A DNA stretch of 64,000 nt from Aeromonas tecta. Its GTDB lineage: Bacteria; Pseudomonadota; Gammaproteobacteria; Enterobacterales; Aeromonadaceae. Positions 36,185 through 44,930 of this stretch are shown here, one piece after another. The translations under genes were made by a program, and so were the position numbers. Every line of letters starts with the position of its first letter. Within the stretch, counting starts at the first letter, position 1. The stretch lies in contig NZ_CDCA01000025.1 in NCBI RefSeq assembly GCF_000820185.1, positions 186,001-250,000 of the forward strand, in the 5' to 3' direction. The notes under the pieces are model-generated. The model saw only the letters and a list, made by a program, of their open reading frames with translations, was not told where the DNA came from and did not search any database.

Positions 36185-36667
36185 ATGAAAACCGTATTGC
36201 GTTTTAGCCTGCTGGGCGCCTTATTGTTGGGTGGCCATGCCTTCGCCGCCGAGCCGAAAAAATTTGATATCAGCATGTTCCCTGCCGCCGAAGTCAATCA
36301 GGAACGTGTCGTGATCCGCCTGCCGGAAGTCGAGAACGAAGCCGACATGATGGTCGAGCTGCAAGTGGGCAAGAAGATGCTGGTCGACTGCAATCTGCCG
36401 CGCTTTGCCGGCAACCTGGAACAGCACAGTGTCAAGGGCTGGGGCTACAACTACCTGACCCTGGGTCAAGTCTCCGGTCCCATCAGCACCCTGATGGCCT
36501 GCCCGGATAGCCAGAAGAAAGAGACCTTCATCCAGATCTACGGTCAGGGCTTCTTCGTGAACTACAACTCCAAGCTGCCATTCGTCATCTATGTGCCGCA
36601 GGAGTATGAAGTGCGCTACCGTCTGTGGCGTGCCGACAACCTGGCTCAGCCGGCCATGATCGAGTAA
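36185..36667 (+). CDS. eco: Ecotin, periplasmic serine protease inhibitor
   Basis: A 160-residue exported inhibitor of chymotrypsin-fold serine proteases. Signal peptide ends at AFA (about residue 21). The mature part contains the ecotin core VDCNLPRFAGNLE and GWGYNYLTL. The reactive loop STLMACPD has methionine at P1, as in E. coli ecotin (STMMACPD), with the flanking disulphide cysteines kept. NSKLPFVIYVPQEYEVRYRLW closes the fold. The ATG at 36185 follows a GAGG site. It lies about 200 bp past a cluster encoding two exported proteases, though ecotin does not inhibit metalloproteases or S9 enzymes. A terminator follows. Confidence 0.95.
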   Translation: MKTVLRFSLLGALLLGGHAFAAEPKKFDISMFPAAEVNQERVVIRLPEVENEADMMVELQVGKKMLVDCNLPRFAGNLEQHSVKGWGYNYLTLGQVSGPISTLMACPDSQKKETFIQIYGQGFFVNYNSKLPFVIYVPQEYEVRYRLWRADNLAQPAMIE

Positions 36668-36710
36668 GTTGCCAAGGTTCCGGTGACACCGGTTCAGAAA
36701 CACCCAAATA

Positions 36711-36734
36711 AAGCGCCATATGGCGCTTTATTTT
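36711..36734 (+). terminator. Terminator of ecotin gene
   Basis: AAGCGCCA paired with TGGCGCTT, followed by TATTTTT, about 45 bp after the stop. Confidence 0.88.
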
Positions 36735-36960
36735 TAGGTTTTTATCTGTCAAATAACGACGCTACCTTTACAGAAGCTGACATAACTCCACTATTTTTCA
36801 GGCTTTTTTGTGCTACCTACCGCAAAAACCAAGCTTGGGCTGAGCCAAACCCCTTTCGATGAAATATATTTATTAACATAGAAAGAAAATTGATTTTGCA
36901 CTCTGCGACGGCCTGATGATACTTGCCCGCAAAGGTCAAACTAACCAGAACAAGAGCACT

Positions 36961-37329
36961 ATGAGCTTCGAATCAGACAAGCGTTTCAATGACTTCAAAC
37001 ATTTCCCCCGTGGCCTGCGTCGCAGTGGCGAATTCACCGTCGCCGAAGCGGACAGTCTGGAAAAGTACGGCACCGTCATGCTGGCGCTCTATCAGGGCAA
37101 CCTGGCCCCCCGTGATGAGGTCGAGAGCGCCTTTATCGAGCAGGTCAAATCCGGCGCCGCGGGCAGCAATCCCCACGCCAAGGTGTGGTTCAAATACCTG
37201 AAGGTGATTGGTCCAAAGCGGGTGCATCGCCTGTGCACGGTCGCCGGTGGCGCCAACGAAGACCTAGGTGGTGGTTTTGAAGGCGGCAGTGGCGGCGGCG
37301 GTGGTGGCAGCGACGAGTCGCTGGATTAA
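36961..37329 (+). CDS. maoP: MaoP (YifE, DUF413) macrodomain protein
   Basis: A 122-residue protein of the DUF413/MaoP family. In E. coli MaoP acts with the maoS site to organise the Ori macrodomain. The family core is visible: RFNDFKHFPRGLRRSGEFTVAEADSLEKYG at residues 8-37 (shown in part by FPRGLRRSGEFT) and KVWFKYLKVIGPKRVHRL (about 79-96). The C-terminus is an unusual glycine-rich tail (GGGFEGGSGGGGGG then SDESLD). The ATG at 36961 fits the family; a 15-codon upstream extension is open. Its TAA overlaps the hdfR ATG, so the two are co-transcribed here, whereas in E. coli they are divergent. Confidence 0.88.
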   Translation: MSFESDKRFNDFKHFPRGLRRSGEFTVAEADSLEKYGTVMLALYQGNLAPRDEVESAFIEQVKSGAAGSNPHAKVWFKYLKVIGPKRVHRLCTVAGGANEDLGGGFEGGSGGGGGGSDESLD

Positions 37330-38204
37330 TGGATACCGAACTGCTGCGGACCTTTATTGAGGTCAGCAAAACCCGGCACTTTGGCCGAGCGGCGGAGAAT
37401 CTCTACCTGACCCAGTCGGCGGTGAGTTTCCGGATCCGCCAGCTCGAGCAACAACTCGGTGTCAGTCTGTTTGCCCGTCATCGCAACAACATCCGCCTGA
37501 CCGCCTCCGGTGAGCGGCTGTTGCCCTACGCCGACGCCATCTTGCACACCCTGGGCCGCGCCAAACAGGACGTGGCCCTCTCCCCCGGTTTCAGTCAGCA
37601 ACTCGCCATCGGCGCCCCCGCGGTGTTCTGGGAACTCGATTTCAACGACTGGCTCAATCACGTCTATGCGCTGGCCCCCGGCCTCGCGGTGCGGCTCGAA
37701 ACCGCCTCGCGCGAGCACCTGTGTCGCCAGTTGCTTGAGCGCTCCCTCGACTTGGCCCTGCTCTCGGAGCCGACCAAGATCGACGAGATTGCCCTGCACC
37801 CCATCGGCGAGCTGGTGTTCGAATTGGTGAGCCGGGATCCGGCGGCCAACGCCGACAGCCTGATGCAGATGCCTCATATTCACCTCGACTGGGGCACCAG
37901 CTTCGAGCCGCCATCCAGCCGCTTGCAGAGCCTGCAGAAGACCCCGGTGCTGCATTCGAGCTCCGCCAACATGGCGCTGCAGTTCGTACTGGCCAACGGC
38001 GGCGCCGCCTATCTGCCCAGGCGGATGCTGAGCCCCTATCTTGAGCAGGGCAAACTGCATCTGGTAGAAGGAGGCCAGGCCCTGAGCCGCCCGCTCTACC
38101 TCGCCTATCTGGAGAAATCCGATCGCCGGGAGCTTATCGATCAGCTGCTGACCTTGCCCCTCGGCTGGCATGATGCGGATCTGCGGTTGCCGTCCGCTGA
38201 GTGA
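37329..38204 (+). CDS. hdfR: LysR-type regulator HdfR
   Basis: A 291-residue LysR-type regulator. The N-terminal winged helix is almost identical to E. coli HdfR: MDTELLRTFIEVSKTRHFGR, then LYLTQSAVSFRIRQLE and LFARHRNNIRLT. The effector-binding domain (about residues 92-290) diverges more. In E. coli HdfR represses flhDC and activates gltBD. It is translationally coupled to maoP through the TAATG overlap. Targets in this organism are not evident from the window. Confidence 0.92.
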   Translation: MDTELLRTFIEVSKTRHFGRAAENLYLTQSAVSFRIRQLEQQLGVSLFARHRNNIRLTASGERLLPYADAILHTLGRAKQDVALSPGFSQQLAIGAPAVFWELDFNDWLNHVYALAPGLAVRLETASREHLCRQLLERSLDLALLSEPTKIDEIALHPIGELVFELVSRDPAANADSLMQMPHIHLDWGTSFEPPSSRLQSLQKTPVLHSSSANMALQFVLANGGAAYLPRRMLSPYLEQGKLHLVEGGQALSRPLYLAYLEKSDRRELIDQLLTLPLGWHDADLRLPSAE

Positions 38205-38334
38205 CATTAGGCAAGTCGACATCCCCATTATCGGGATATTCTGCGCCATGTTGATGGAATAAAACGCTGCCTTGGCGCGATTTTACTATCGCATCTCGTT
38301 ACCAATACGCATATATCCAGCATGACAAACATGA

Positions 38335-38358
38335 AAAAGGGGCCTGATGGCCCCTTTT
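38335..38358. terminator. Terminator between hdfR and tyrA
   Basis: AAAAGGGGCC paired with GGCCCCTTTT around TGAT, bidirectional between convergent genes. Confidence 0.92.
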
Positions 38359-38377
38359 GTATGGATACGAATTAGCC

Positions 38378-39517
38378 TCAGCCGTGGTGTCGGCGATCGT
38401 TGGCCTGGGCCAGCAACATGCGGCTCTCGCGCAGGAACTCGTCCGCCCGCTCGCCGAAGAAGCCGGAGACCTGGGAGAAGGCATCGATAAAGCCCGCCCG
38501 ATCGCCCCGTTCCAGGAGCCCCAGCGCCTCGCCGAAGTTCTGGTAGTAGCGGCGGATCATGGCCAGGTTCTGCGGCGACGACAATATGATGTCGGCGTAG
38601 AGGTGCGGATCCTGGGCGAACAGCCGGCCCACCATGGCGAGCTCCAGCCGGTAGATGGGGGAGCTCAGGTTAAGCAGCCGGTCCAGATTGGCCTGCTCCC
38701 GGGAGAGGTGCCAGCCGTAGGCGAAGGTGGCGAAGTGGCGCAGCGCCTGGATGAAGGTCATGGCCTCGTCGTGAGCCTTGGCCTCCACCTGCTGCAAGCG
38801 TGCGCCCCAGATGGTCATCTGATCCAGCAACCACTGGCTGGCGGCGGGCTCGCGCCCCTGACAGCAGACGATCACCTGCTTGGCGAGGCTCCCTACGTCC
38901 GGCCCGAACATGGGGTGCAGCCCCAGTACAGGTCCTTGGTGTACCGCCAGCATATGAGTAAGGGGTTCGGCCTTGACGCTGGTGACATCCACCAGCAGGC
39001 AGTCGGCCGGCAAGTTACCCAGCCGGTCGATGACGTCGCAGGTCACGTCGATGGGCACCGCCACCATCACCATACCCGCGCCGCTCAATATCTCGTCTGA
39101 GCGCGACCAATCGGCCTGCCCCAGGCTCTCGACCCGGTAGCCCGACAGGCTGAACAGCTGGCCAAACAGCCGACCGAGCTGGCCCTGTCCGCCGATGATC
39201 ACCACCTTGCCAAGGGCCGGCTTCATGCACTTGAAGTGGTGCTCCTTGTCGCTGGCGGATTCCAGGATATAGGATTCGCGCATCACCCGGCGCAGCACAT
39301 CCTCGATGAGATCGCCGGGCACCCCGAGAGATTCGGCCTCGGCGCGGCGACGGGCCAGCATGCTCGCCTCCCGATCCGGTGCATAGATGGGCAGGCCGTG
39401 GCGGCTCTTCACCTCACCCACTTCCCCCACCAGGGCCAGACGGGCGGCCAGCAGATCGATCAGCTGCTTGTCCACCGCATCTATCTTGTCCCTGAGGGCA
39501 TTCAACTCTTCAGCCAT
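38378..39517 (-). CDS. tyrA: Chorismate mutase/prephenate dehydrogenase (T-protein)
   Basis: A 379-residue bifunctional enzyme for tyrosine synthesis. The N-terminal AroQ-class chorismate mutase (about residues 1-90; [23 protein letters not shown]) is fused to a prephenate dehydrogenase with the NAD-binding motif [15 protein letters not shown] (about 104-118) and the catalytic histidine in [14 protein letters not shown] (about 200). Length equals enterobacterial TyrA (373). It is the second gene of the aroF-tyrA operon, separated from aroF by 151 bp containing small tandem repeats. Confidence 0.96.
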   Translation of the reverse strand: MAEELNALRDKIDAVDKQLIDLLAARLALVGEVGEVKSRHGLPIYAPDREASMLARRRAEAESLGVPGDLIEDVLRRVMRESYILESASDKEHHFKCMKPALGKVVIIGGQGQLGRLFGQLFSLSGYRVESLGQADWSRSDEILSGAGMVMVAVPIDVTCDVIDRLGNLPADCLLVDVTSVKAEPLTHMLAVHQGPVLGLHPMFGPDVGSLAKQVIVCCQGREPAASQWLLDQMTIWGARLQQVEAKAHDEAMTFIQALRHFATFAYGWHLSREQANLDRLLNLSSPIYRLELAMVGRLFAQDPHLYADIILSSPQNLAMIRRYYQNFGEALGLLERGDRAGFIDAFSQVSGFFGERADEFLRESRMLLAQANDRRHHG

Positions 39518-39562
39518 ATCCCATCCTTGCTGGCGCCGCCGCTGGCCGCGCCCTGTGATTCA

Positions 39563-39632
39563 GTCGATGACATCTACGTCGATGACATGGTCGATGACAT
39601 GGATGTCAAACAAGCGACGCGACCCAGGTCGC
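39563..39632 (-). repeat. Tandem GTCGATGACAT repeats and hairpin in the aroF-tyrA spacer
   Basis: Three identical GTCGATGACAT copies start at 39563, 39578 and 39590, followed by a GCGACC/GGTCGC hairpin at 39619-39632. The spacer is otherwise non-coding. The hairpin may modulate tyrA expression. Confidence 0.7.
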
Positions 39633-39668
39633 GCCGCACTGTATTTCTGCCTGACAAGATACCACGGC

Positions 39669-40742
39669 TTAAGGCGCGGTTCTGCCCTTGAGGGGCGCGG
39701 CCAGCTGGCGGTGGCAGCGAGCCAGCAGATCGGCGGTGGTGTCCCAGTCGATGCAGGCATCGGTGATGGAGACGCCGTAGCGCATCTCGGACTTGGGCTG
39801 CTCGCTGGACTGGTTACCCTCCAGCAGGTTGGATTCGAGCATCACCCCGATGATGGAGCGGTTGCCCTCCTGGATCTGGTGGATGACGTTGTCCGCCACC
39901 TTGGGTTGCAGCCGGTGATCCTTGCTGGAGTTGCCGTGGCTGCAATCCACCACCAGACCGGGCAGCAGACCGGCTTTTTCCAGCGCCTCTTCCGCCAGGG
40001 ACACATTGACCGAGTCGTAGTTCGGGTGCTTGCCGCCGCGCAGGATCACGTGACCATCCGGGTTGCCCTGGGTCTGCAACAGGGCGACCTGGCCCTGCTG
40101 GTTGATACCCATGAAGGCATGGGGGCTGGAGGCCGCCTGCAGCGCATTGATGGCGGTGCCGAGGTTGCCGTCGGTGCCGTTCTTGAAGCCGACCGGCATG
40201 GAGAGGCCGGACGCCATCTCCCTGTGGGTCTGGGATTCGGTGGTACGGGCGCCGATGGCCGACCAGGAGAACAGCTCCGCCAGGTATTGCGGGCTGATGG
40301 GGTCCAGCGCCTCGGTAGCCAGCGGCAACTCCAGCTCGGCCAGCCAGCACAGCAGCTCGCGGGCGCGGTGCAGCCCCAGCTCCACGTCGAAGGTACCGTC
40401 GAGGTTCGGATCGTTGATAAAGCCTTTCCAGCCGACCGTGGTGCGTGGCTTCTCAAAGTAGACCCGCATGACAATGTAGAGAGAATCCTGATAGGCATCA
40501 TGCAGCGCTTTGAGTCTGGTTGCGTACTCTTTGGCGGCGTCCATGTCGTGAATGGAGCAGGGTCCACAGATCACCAGCAGACGGTGATCGCGACGATGGA
40601 TGATGTCGGCGATGGTGTTGCGGGCCCCTTGCACGAATGCCAGCGCCTGGTCGGAGATGGGTAACTTCTCCTTGAGCTGGGCAGGCGTGATCATCACTTG
40701 TTCGGACTGGATATGGATGTTGTTCAGGGGATCTCTTTGCAT
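39669..40742 (-). CDS. aroF: DAHP synthase, tyrosine-sensitive type
   Basis: A 357-residue class I 3-deoxy-D-arabino-heptulosonate-7-phosphate synthase, first step of the shikimate pathway. It starts MQRDPLNNIHIQSEQV, matching AroF (MQKDALNNVHI) better than AroG or AroH. The active-site signatures CGPCSIHD (about residues 60-67), EKPRTTVGWKG, SWSAIGARTTESQTHRE and VDCSHGNSSKDH are intact. It is first in the tyrosine operon with tyrA. A TyrR box overlaps the promoter region, as expected for tyrosine repression. Confidence 0.96.
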   Translation of the reverse strand: MQRDPLNNIHIQSEQVMITPAQLKEKLPISDQALAFVQGARNTIADIIHRRDHRLLVICGPCSIHDMDAAKEYATRLKALHDAYQDSLYIVMRVYFEKPRTTVGWKGFINDPNLDGTFDVELGLHRARELLCWLAELELPLATEALDPISPQYLAELFSWSAIGARTTESQTHREMASGLSMPVGFKNGTDGNLGTAINALQAASSPHAFMGINQQGQVALLQTQGNPDGHVILRGGKHPNYDSVNVSLAEEALEKAGLLPGLVVDCSHGNSSKDHRLQPKVADNVIHQIQEGNRSIIGVMLESNLLEGNQSSEQPKSEMRYGVSITDACIDWDTTADLLARCHRQLAAPLKGRTAP

Positions 40743-40781
40743 TTTCTCATTCTCTCTACTGTATCAAGCCAAAAGCGCGAC

Positions 40782-40799
40782 TGTATTTTTATGTTTACA
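40782..40799. promoter_or_regulatory. TyrR box upstream of aroF
   Basis: TGTATT-TTTATG-TTTACA matches the TyrR consensus TGTAAA-N6-TTTACA at 11 of 12 fixed positions, about 40 bp before the aroF ATG. A weaker copy CGTAAC-N6-TTTACG lies at 40962-40979. The rest of the 337-bp gap shows only the glpQ terminator. Confidence 0.8.
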
Positions 40800-41031
40800 C
40801 AAGTCAGCACTTTGTTACGCAACCGCCCCCACCTTACCAAGGAAAAACAAACAATCAAGTGAAACCAGCGGTGGAATGGCTTAACAGGTGAATAAACGAC
40901 CACCTTCGGGGCTTGGACAGCCATAAAATCGGGTGCCCGCCATAGCCAAAGAACAAAATATCGTAACCATAAGTTTACGCCTGACTGTATTGGATGAGTC
41001 GTTATCGGCCCCCCAGATCCCGGCCATAAAA

Positions 41032-41054
41032 AAGCGGGGCACCTGGCCCCGCTT
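41032..41054 (-). terminator. Terminator of glpQ
   Basis: AAGCGGGGC paired with GCCCCGCTT, followed on the minus strand by TTTTTT, 26 bp after the glpQ stop. Confidence 0.92.
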
Positions 41055-41079
41055 GCGTTCCCGACCTCTCTTCTTCTAT

Positions 41080-42162
41080 TTATCCGTTGTTGTGCGCCTT
41101 GATGACCGCCACCGCCTTGTCCGGGAAGTCGCTGAATACCCCGTCCACGTCCGCCTGATAGAGGAAGATGTTGAGCAAGTCACTGAAATCCTTGGCATAG
41201 GCCGGGATCTGGCCTTCATCTTGGCGGAAGGTATAGGGATGTACCTTGAGGCCGGCGGCGTGCGCCTCCTTCACCATGCCGGTGATGACCGGCTTGCCGA
41301 GGGTGCCCGGTTCGGTGACGACCATCGGCTTCCAGGGACCGATGCCATCGGCGTAGGTGGCGATGGTTTTCATGGCCCCCGGCTTGAACATCCAGTCGTA
41401 GTCATAGGGGCTCGCCTTGCCCTTGGCGTCGTAAACCATGGTCTCGTTCCAATCGGTCTCGGCCATCAGTTGCACCAGTTTCAGATCCATCCCCAGGGCC
41501 GGCATCAGCTCGCCATCGATGCGTTTGAGCTCATCGGCATCGAAGCTCTGCAGGTAGATCTTGCTCTCTTTATTGGTGTAGCCGTACTGCTTGAGCACCT
41601 TGAGTACGGCGCTGGAAATGTCCTTGCCTTCGTGGCGGAACAGCCAGGGCGCCTTGATCTCCGGGTAGATGCCGATGTTGTTGCCGGTGCTCTTGTTGAG
41701 CCCCTGGATCATCTCGATCTCTTCCTGGAAGGTGTGGATATTGAAGCTCGACTGCCACAACGGGAAGCGCGCCGGGTAGACCGGCACCTGCTTGCCATCC
41801 ACCAGCTGGAACGGCTCGGTCATGCGCAGGGAGCGCACCTCGGCCAGGGTGAAGTCCACCACATAGTAGCGCCCATCGGCGCGGGCACGGCCCGGGAAGC
41901 GCTCGGCCACGTCGGTGATGCCGTCAAGGAAATGATCGTGCATCACCACCAGCTGGTCATCCTTGGTCATCACCAGATCCTGCTCCAAGTAATCGGCGCC
42001 CATACCATAGGCGAGCGCCTTGGAGGCCAGGGTGTGTTCGGGCAGATAGCCGGAGGCGCCGCGGTGGGCGATCACGATTTTTCCTTCATCGGCGGCAAGG
42101 GAGGGCAATGCGAGGGCGGCCCCCAGGCCAAGGACGACCAGGGAGAGAGGCAGTTTTTTCAT
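41080..42162 (-). CDS. glpQ: Periplasmic glycerophosphodiester phosphodiesterase
   Basis: A 360-residue periplasmic enzyme that hydrolyses glycerophosphodiesters to glycerol-3-phosphate and alcohol. A signal peptide ends at SLA (about residue 23). The catalytic HRGASGYLPEHT (about 33-44), EQDLVMTKDDQLVVMHD (about 58-74) and EIKAPW motifs are intact. It supplies G3P to GlpT and GlpD encoded nearby. It is separated from glpD by 103 bp without a clear terminator, so the minus-strand glpD-glpQ pair could be one transcript; in E. coli glpQ is instead joined to glpT. Confidence 0.95.
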   Translation of the reverse strand: MKKLPLSLVVLGLGAALALPSLAADEGKIVIAHRGASGYLPEHTLASKALAYGMGADYLEQDLVMTKDDQLVVMHDHFLDGITDVAERFPGRARADGRYYVVDFTLAEVRSLRMTEPFQLVDGKQVPVYPARFPLWQSSFNIHTFQEEIEMIQGLNKSTGNNIGIYPEIKAPWLFRHEGKDISSAVLKVLKQYGYTNKESKIYLQSFDADELKRIDGELMPALGMDLKLVQLMAETDWNETMVYDAKGKASPYDYDWMFKPGAMKTIATYADGIGPWKPMVVTEPGTLGKPVITGMVKEAHAAGLKVHPYTFRQDEGQIPAYAKDFSDLLNIFLYQADVDGVFSDFPDKAVAVIKAHNNG

Positions 42163-42265
42163 GGATTGTGCTCTTTATTATTGTGTTTTGAATGTAGGTT
42201 GTTGTTATAGCAGAGGTTTATTGCAGTTTTACGGCGGGCAGCCAGGGCCGCCCGCCTTCTTTATA

Positions 42266-43750
42266 TCAGCTTGCCTTGGGCAGGGCCTGATGTTGATCCA
42301 GCCAGGCCTGCAGTTGCTGCTGTTCGGCCTGGGACAGGCGCAGACCCAGCTTGCTGCGGCGCCACAGGATATCTTCCAGGGAATGAGCCCACTCGCGGCT
42401 CATCAGGTAGCGCACTTCCGACTCATACAAACCGGCGCCAAAGTGCTGGCCGCGCTCCTCGTGCAACCACAGGCGGGCATGGCTGCCGTAAGCTTCGGCG
42501 ATGCGGCGCGCGGCGCGCTCATCCAGCCAGTCGAATTCCAGCTGATAGGCGCGGGCCAGCTCGGCGGTGGTGCAGTCGAACTCGCCGCCGGGCAGACGGC
42601 TGGTCGCGGTCCAATCTTCGCCCATCTGGCCGAACCAGGGCTTGAGCTTGTTGCAGGCAGCCTGGGCCAGCTTGCGATAGGTGGTGAGCTTGCCACCAAA
42701 CACCGACAGCAGCGGTGCACCGTCGGACTCGCCGGACAGCTCCAAGGTGTAGTCGCGGGTCACCGCCTGGGGGGAGTCGGACTCGTCATCGCACAGCGGT
42801 CGCACCCCGGCGTAGGTCCAGATGACCTCTTTGGGATCGATCTGGCGGGTGAAGTGGGCGTTGACCACCTTGCACAGGTAATCCACTTCGACGTCGCTGA
42901 TCTTCGCCTCCCGCGGATCGCCCTTGTGCTCCACGTCCGTGGTGCCGATCAGCGAGAAGTCCTGCTGATAAGGGATGACGAAGACGATGCGATTGTCCTC
43001 GTTTTGCAGTATGTAGGCCTCTTCGCGCTCATGGATGCGCGGCACTATGATGTGGCTGCCCTTGATGAGCCGGATCCCGCGCGGGGACTTCTCGTGCAGG
43101 CTCTCGTCATAGAAGGTCTTGACCCAGGGGCCGGCCGCGTTGACCAGGCCACGACAGGTGACGTTGAACTGCTCGCCGCCGGCGCGCTCCAAGGTCAGGG
43201 TCCAGTGTTTGGAGCCGCGCACCGCCTTGATGCAGCGGGTGCGAGTCTGCACCTCGGCGCCCTTGTCACGGGCCAGCATGGCGTTGAGCACCACCAGCCG
43301 GGCATCGTCGACCCAGGCATCGGAATACTCGAAGCCCTTGTTGATGCCATTTTTCAGGCCATCTTGCGGCAGGAAACGCACGCCGCAGCTGCCCTTGAGC
43401 TTGTCGCGCTTGGCCAGGTTGTCGTAGAGGAACAGGCCGGCGCGGATCATCCAGGCCGGGCGCAGGTGCGGGCGATGGGGCAGCCGAAAGCGCATGGGAC
43501 GGGCGATGTGCGGGGCCATGCCGAGCAGCACCTCCCGCTCCGCCAGCGCCTCTTTCACCAGCCGGAATTCGTAATGCTCGAGATAGCGCAGGCCGCCGTG
43601 GATCAGCTTGCTGGAGTTGGAAGAGGTGGCCGAGGCGAGATCTTGCGCTTCGAACAACGCCACCTTCAGCCCCCGCCCCGCCGCATCCGCCGCGATGCCG
43701 ACCCCGTTGATGCCACCGCCGACGACGACCAGATCATAATGTTCGCTCAT
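42266..43750 (-). CDS. glpD: Aerobic glycerol-3-phosphate dehydrogenase
   Basis: A 494-residue FAD-dependent membrane-associated dehydrogenase that oxidises G3P to dihydroxyacetone phosphate and feeds quinones. The FAD Rossmann motif DLVVVGGGINGVGIAADAAG (about residues 6-25) and SSKLIHGGLRYLEHYE (about 45-60) are typical of GlpD. The ATG at 43750 (MSEHYD) is chosen over a GTG two codons upstream. A GlpR-operator-like site lies 70-90 bp upstream. Length agrees with E. coli GlpD (501). Confidence 0.96.
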   Translation of the reverse strand: MSEHYDLVVVGGGINGVGIAADAAGRGLKVALFEAQDLASATSSNSSKLIHGGLRYLEHYEFRLVKEALAEREVLLGMAPHIARPMRFRLPHRPHLRPAWMIRAGLFLYDNLAKRDKLKGSCGVRFLPQDGLKNGINKGFEYSDAWVDDARLVVLNAMLARDKGAEVQTRTRCIKAVRGSKHWTLTLERAGGEQFNVTCRGLVNAAGPWVKTFYDESLHEKSPRGIRLIKGSHIIVPRIHEREEAYILQNEDNRIVFVIPYQQDFSLIGTTDVEHKGDPREAKISDVEVDYLCKVVNAHFTRQIDPKEVIWTYAGVRPLCDDESDSPQAVTRDYTLELSGESDGAPLLSVFGGKLTTYRKLAQAACNKLKPWFGQMGEDWTATSRLPGGEFDCTTAELARAYQLEFDWLDERAARRIAEAYGSHARLWLHEERGQHFGAGLYESEVRYLMSREWAHSLEDILWRRSKLGLRLSQAEQQQLQAWLDQHQALPKAS

Positions 43751-43820
43751 GTTCACCTACTTTCTTATTTTGGGTTTGCCATGATGGCAATGTTTGATTT
43801 CGCTCATATTAGAACATGAA

Positions 43821-43838
43821 AAAGCGATAAACGAACAT
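43821..43838. promoter_or_regulatory. GlpR operator candidate upstream of glpD
   Basis: On the minus strand, ATGTTCGTTTATCGCTTT resembles the GlpR consensus ATGTTCGATAACGAACAT and the site before glpF. A possible CRP half-site AAATGTGA starts at 43849. The 321-bp gap between glpR and glpD holds no gene. Confidence 0.65.
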
Positions 43839-44012
43839 TTTATGAGGGAAATGTGATCGCGATTGTTCTGACAATGCTAAAAATGCTGCCAGTCGGTGAC
43901 AATGCCTTCGCAATGGGGCGAAGAAGGCTCTCGATACAGCACTGGGTGACGTCAGGAACGGAGATGGCGCAGGAGGGCGGCGGGTCGAAAAGAGGCGGGA
44001 AGAGGATGAAAA

Positions 44013-44033
44013 GCGGCCGCCAGAGCGGCGGCC
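44013..44033 (-). terminator. Terminator of glpR
   Basis: GGCCGCC/GGCGGCC stem followed on the minus strand by GCTTTTC, about 40 bp after the glpR stop. Confidence 0.75.
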
Positions 44034-44071
44034 TGATGCCAATACGGGTTAGCCGTTGATCCGCAGACAGA

Positions 44072-44830
44072 TCAGCAGATATGGCACTCGATCTGATGCT
44101 GGGACATCAACCGCATCAGCTTCTCCGGCGGCTCCTGATCCGTGAACATGGCGTGGATCTGGCTGAGGTTGCCGAGATTGACCATGGCATTGCGGCCGAA
44201 CTTGGTGTGGTCGGCGGCCAGGAACACCTGGCGAGAGTGGGCGATGATGGCCTGGGCAATCTTCACCTCGTGGTAATCGAAATCGAGCAGGGAGCCGTCG
44301 TTGTCGATGCCGGAGATGCCGATGACGCCATAGTCCATGCGGAACTGGCCGATGAAGTCGCGGGTCGCCTCCCCGACGATGCCGCCGTCCCGGTTGCGGA
44401 TCTCGCCACCGGCGATGATGACGGTGAAGTCATCCTTGGCGGTGAGGATGCTGGCGACGTTCAGGTTGTTGGTGACGATGCGCAGCTCGCGGTGATCGAG
44501 CAGGGCACGGGCGATAGCCTCGGTGGTGGTGCCGATATCGATGAACAGTGAGGAGCCGTCCGGGATGTTGGCGGCCACCTCGCGGGCGATGCGCTCTTTC
44601 TCCTTGAGCTGCATAACCTTACGGGCACTGTAGGCGGTATTGACGGTACTCGAATGCAGGGAGGCACCGCCATGATGGCGCCGGATCTTGTTCTGCTCGG
44701 CGAGATCGTTCAGATCCCGGCGAATGGTCTGGGGGCTGACGTCAAAATGGGTCACCAGATCGTCGGTCGAGACAAATCCCTGCCGCGTCAGGACGTCTAG
44801 GATCTCCAGATGTCGTTGGGTTTGCTTCAC
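44072..44830 (-). CDS. glpR: Glycerol-3-phosphate regulon repressor
   Basis: A 252-residue DeoR-family repressor, same length as E. coli GlpR. The N-terminal helix-turn-helix (RHLEILDVLTRQGFVSTDDL, then VSPQTIRRDLNDL) and the C-terminal sugar-phosphate-sensing domain with DIGTTTEAIARAL (about residues 92-104) and IGISGIDNDGSLLDFD are clear. It likely binds the three operator-like sites upstream of glpD, glpT and glpFK and is released by G3P. It is expressed separately, between the glpT terminator and its own. Confidence 0.95.
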   Translation of the reverse strand: MKQTQRHLEILDVLTRQGFVSTDDLVTHFDVSPQTIRRDLNDLAEQNKIRRHHGGASLHSSTVNTAYSARKVMQLKEKERIAREVAANIPDGSSLFIDIGTTTEAIARALLDHRELRIVTNNLNVASILTAKDDFTVIIAGGEIRNRDGGIVGEATRDFIGQFRMDYGVIGISGIDNDGSLLDFDYHEVKIAQAIIAHSRQVFLAADHTKFGRNAMVNLGNLSQIHAMFTDQEPPEKLMRLMSQHQIECHIC

Positions 44831-44857
44831 GCTTGCACTCCGATGATGAGACGAAAA

Positions 44858-44881
44858 AAGGCCCCGGCGATGCGGGGCCTT
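44858..44881 (-). terminator. Terminator of glpT
   Basis: AAGGCCCCG paired with CGGGGCCTT, with TTTTTTCG on the minus strand, about 50 bp after the glpT stop and just before glpR. Confidence 0.92.
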
Positions 44882-44930
44882 GGTCAGTCTACCTTATCCC
44901 TTTTCGAATCGATAAGGGCAGGATCACGTT

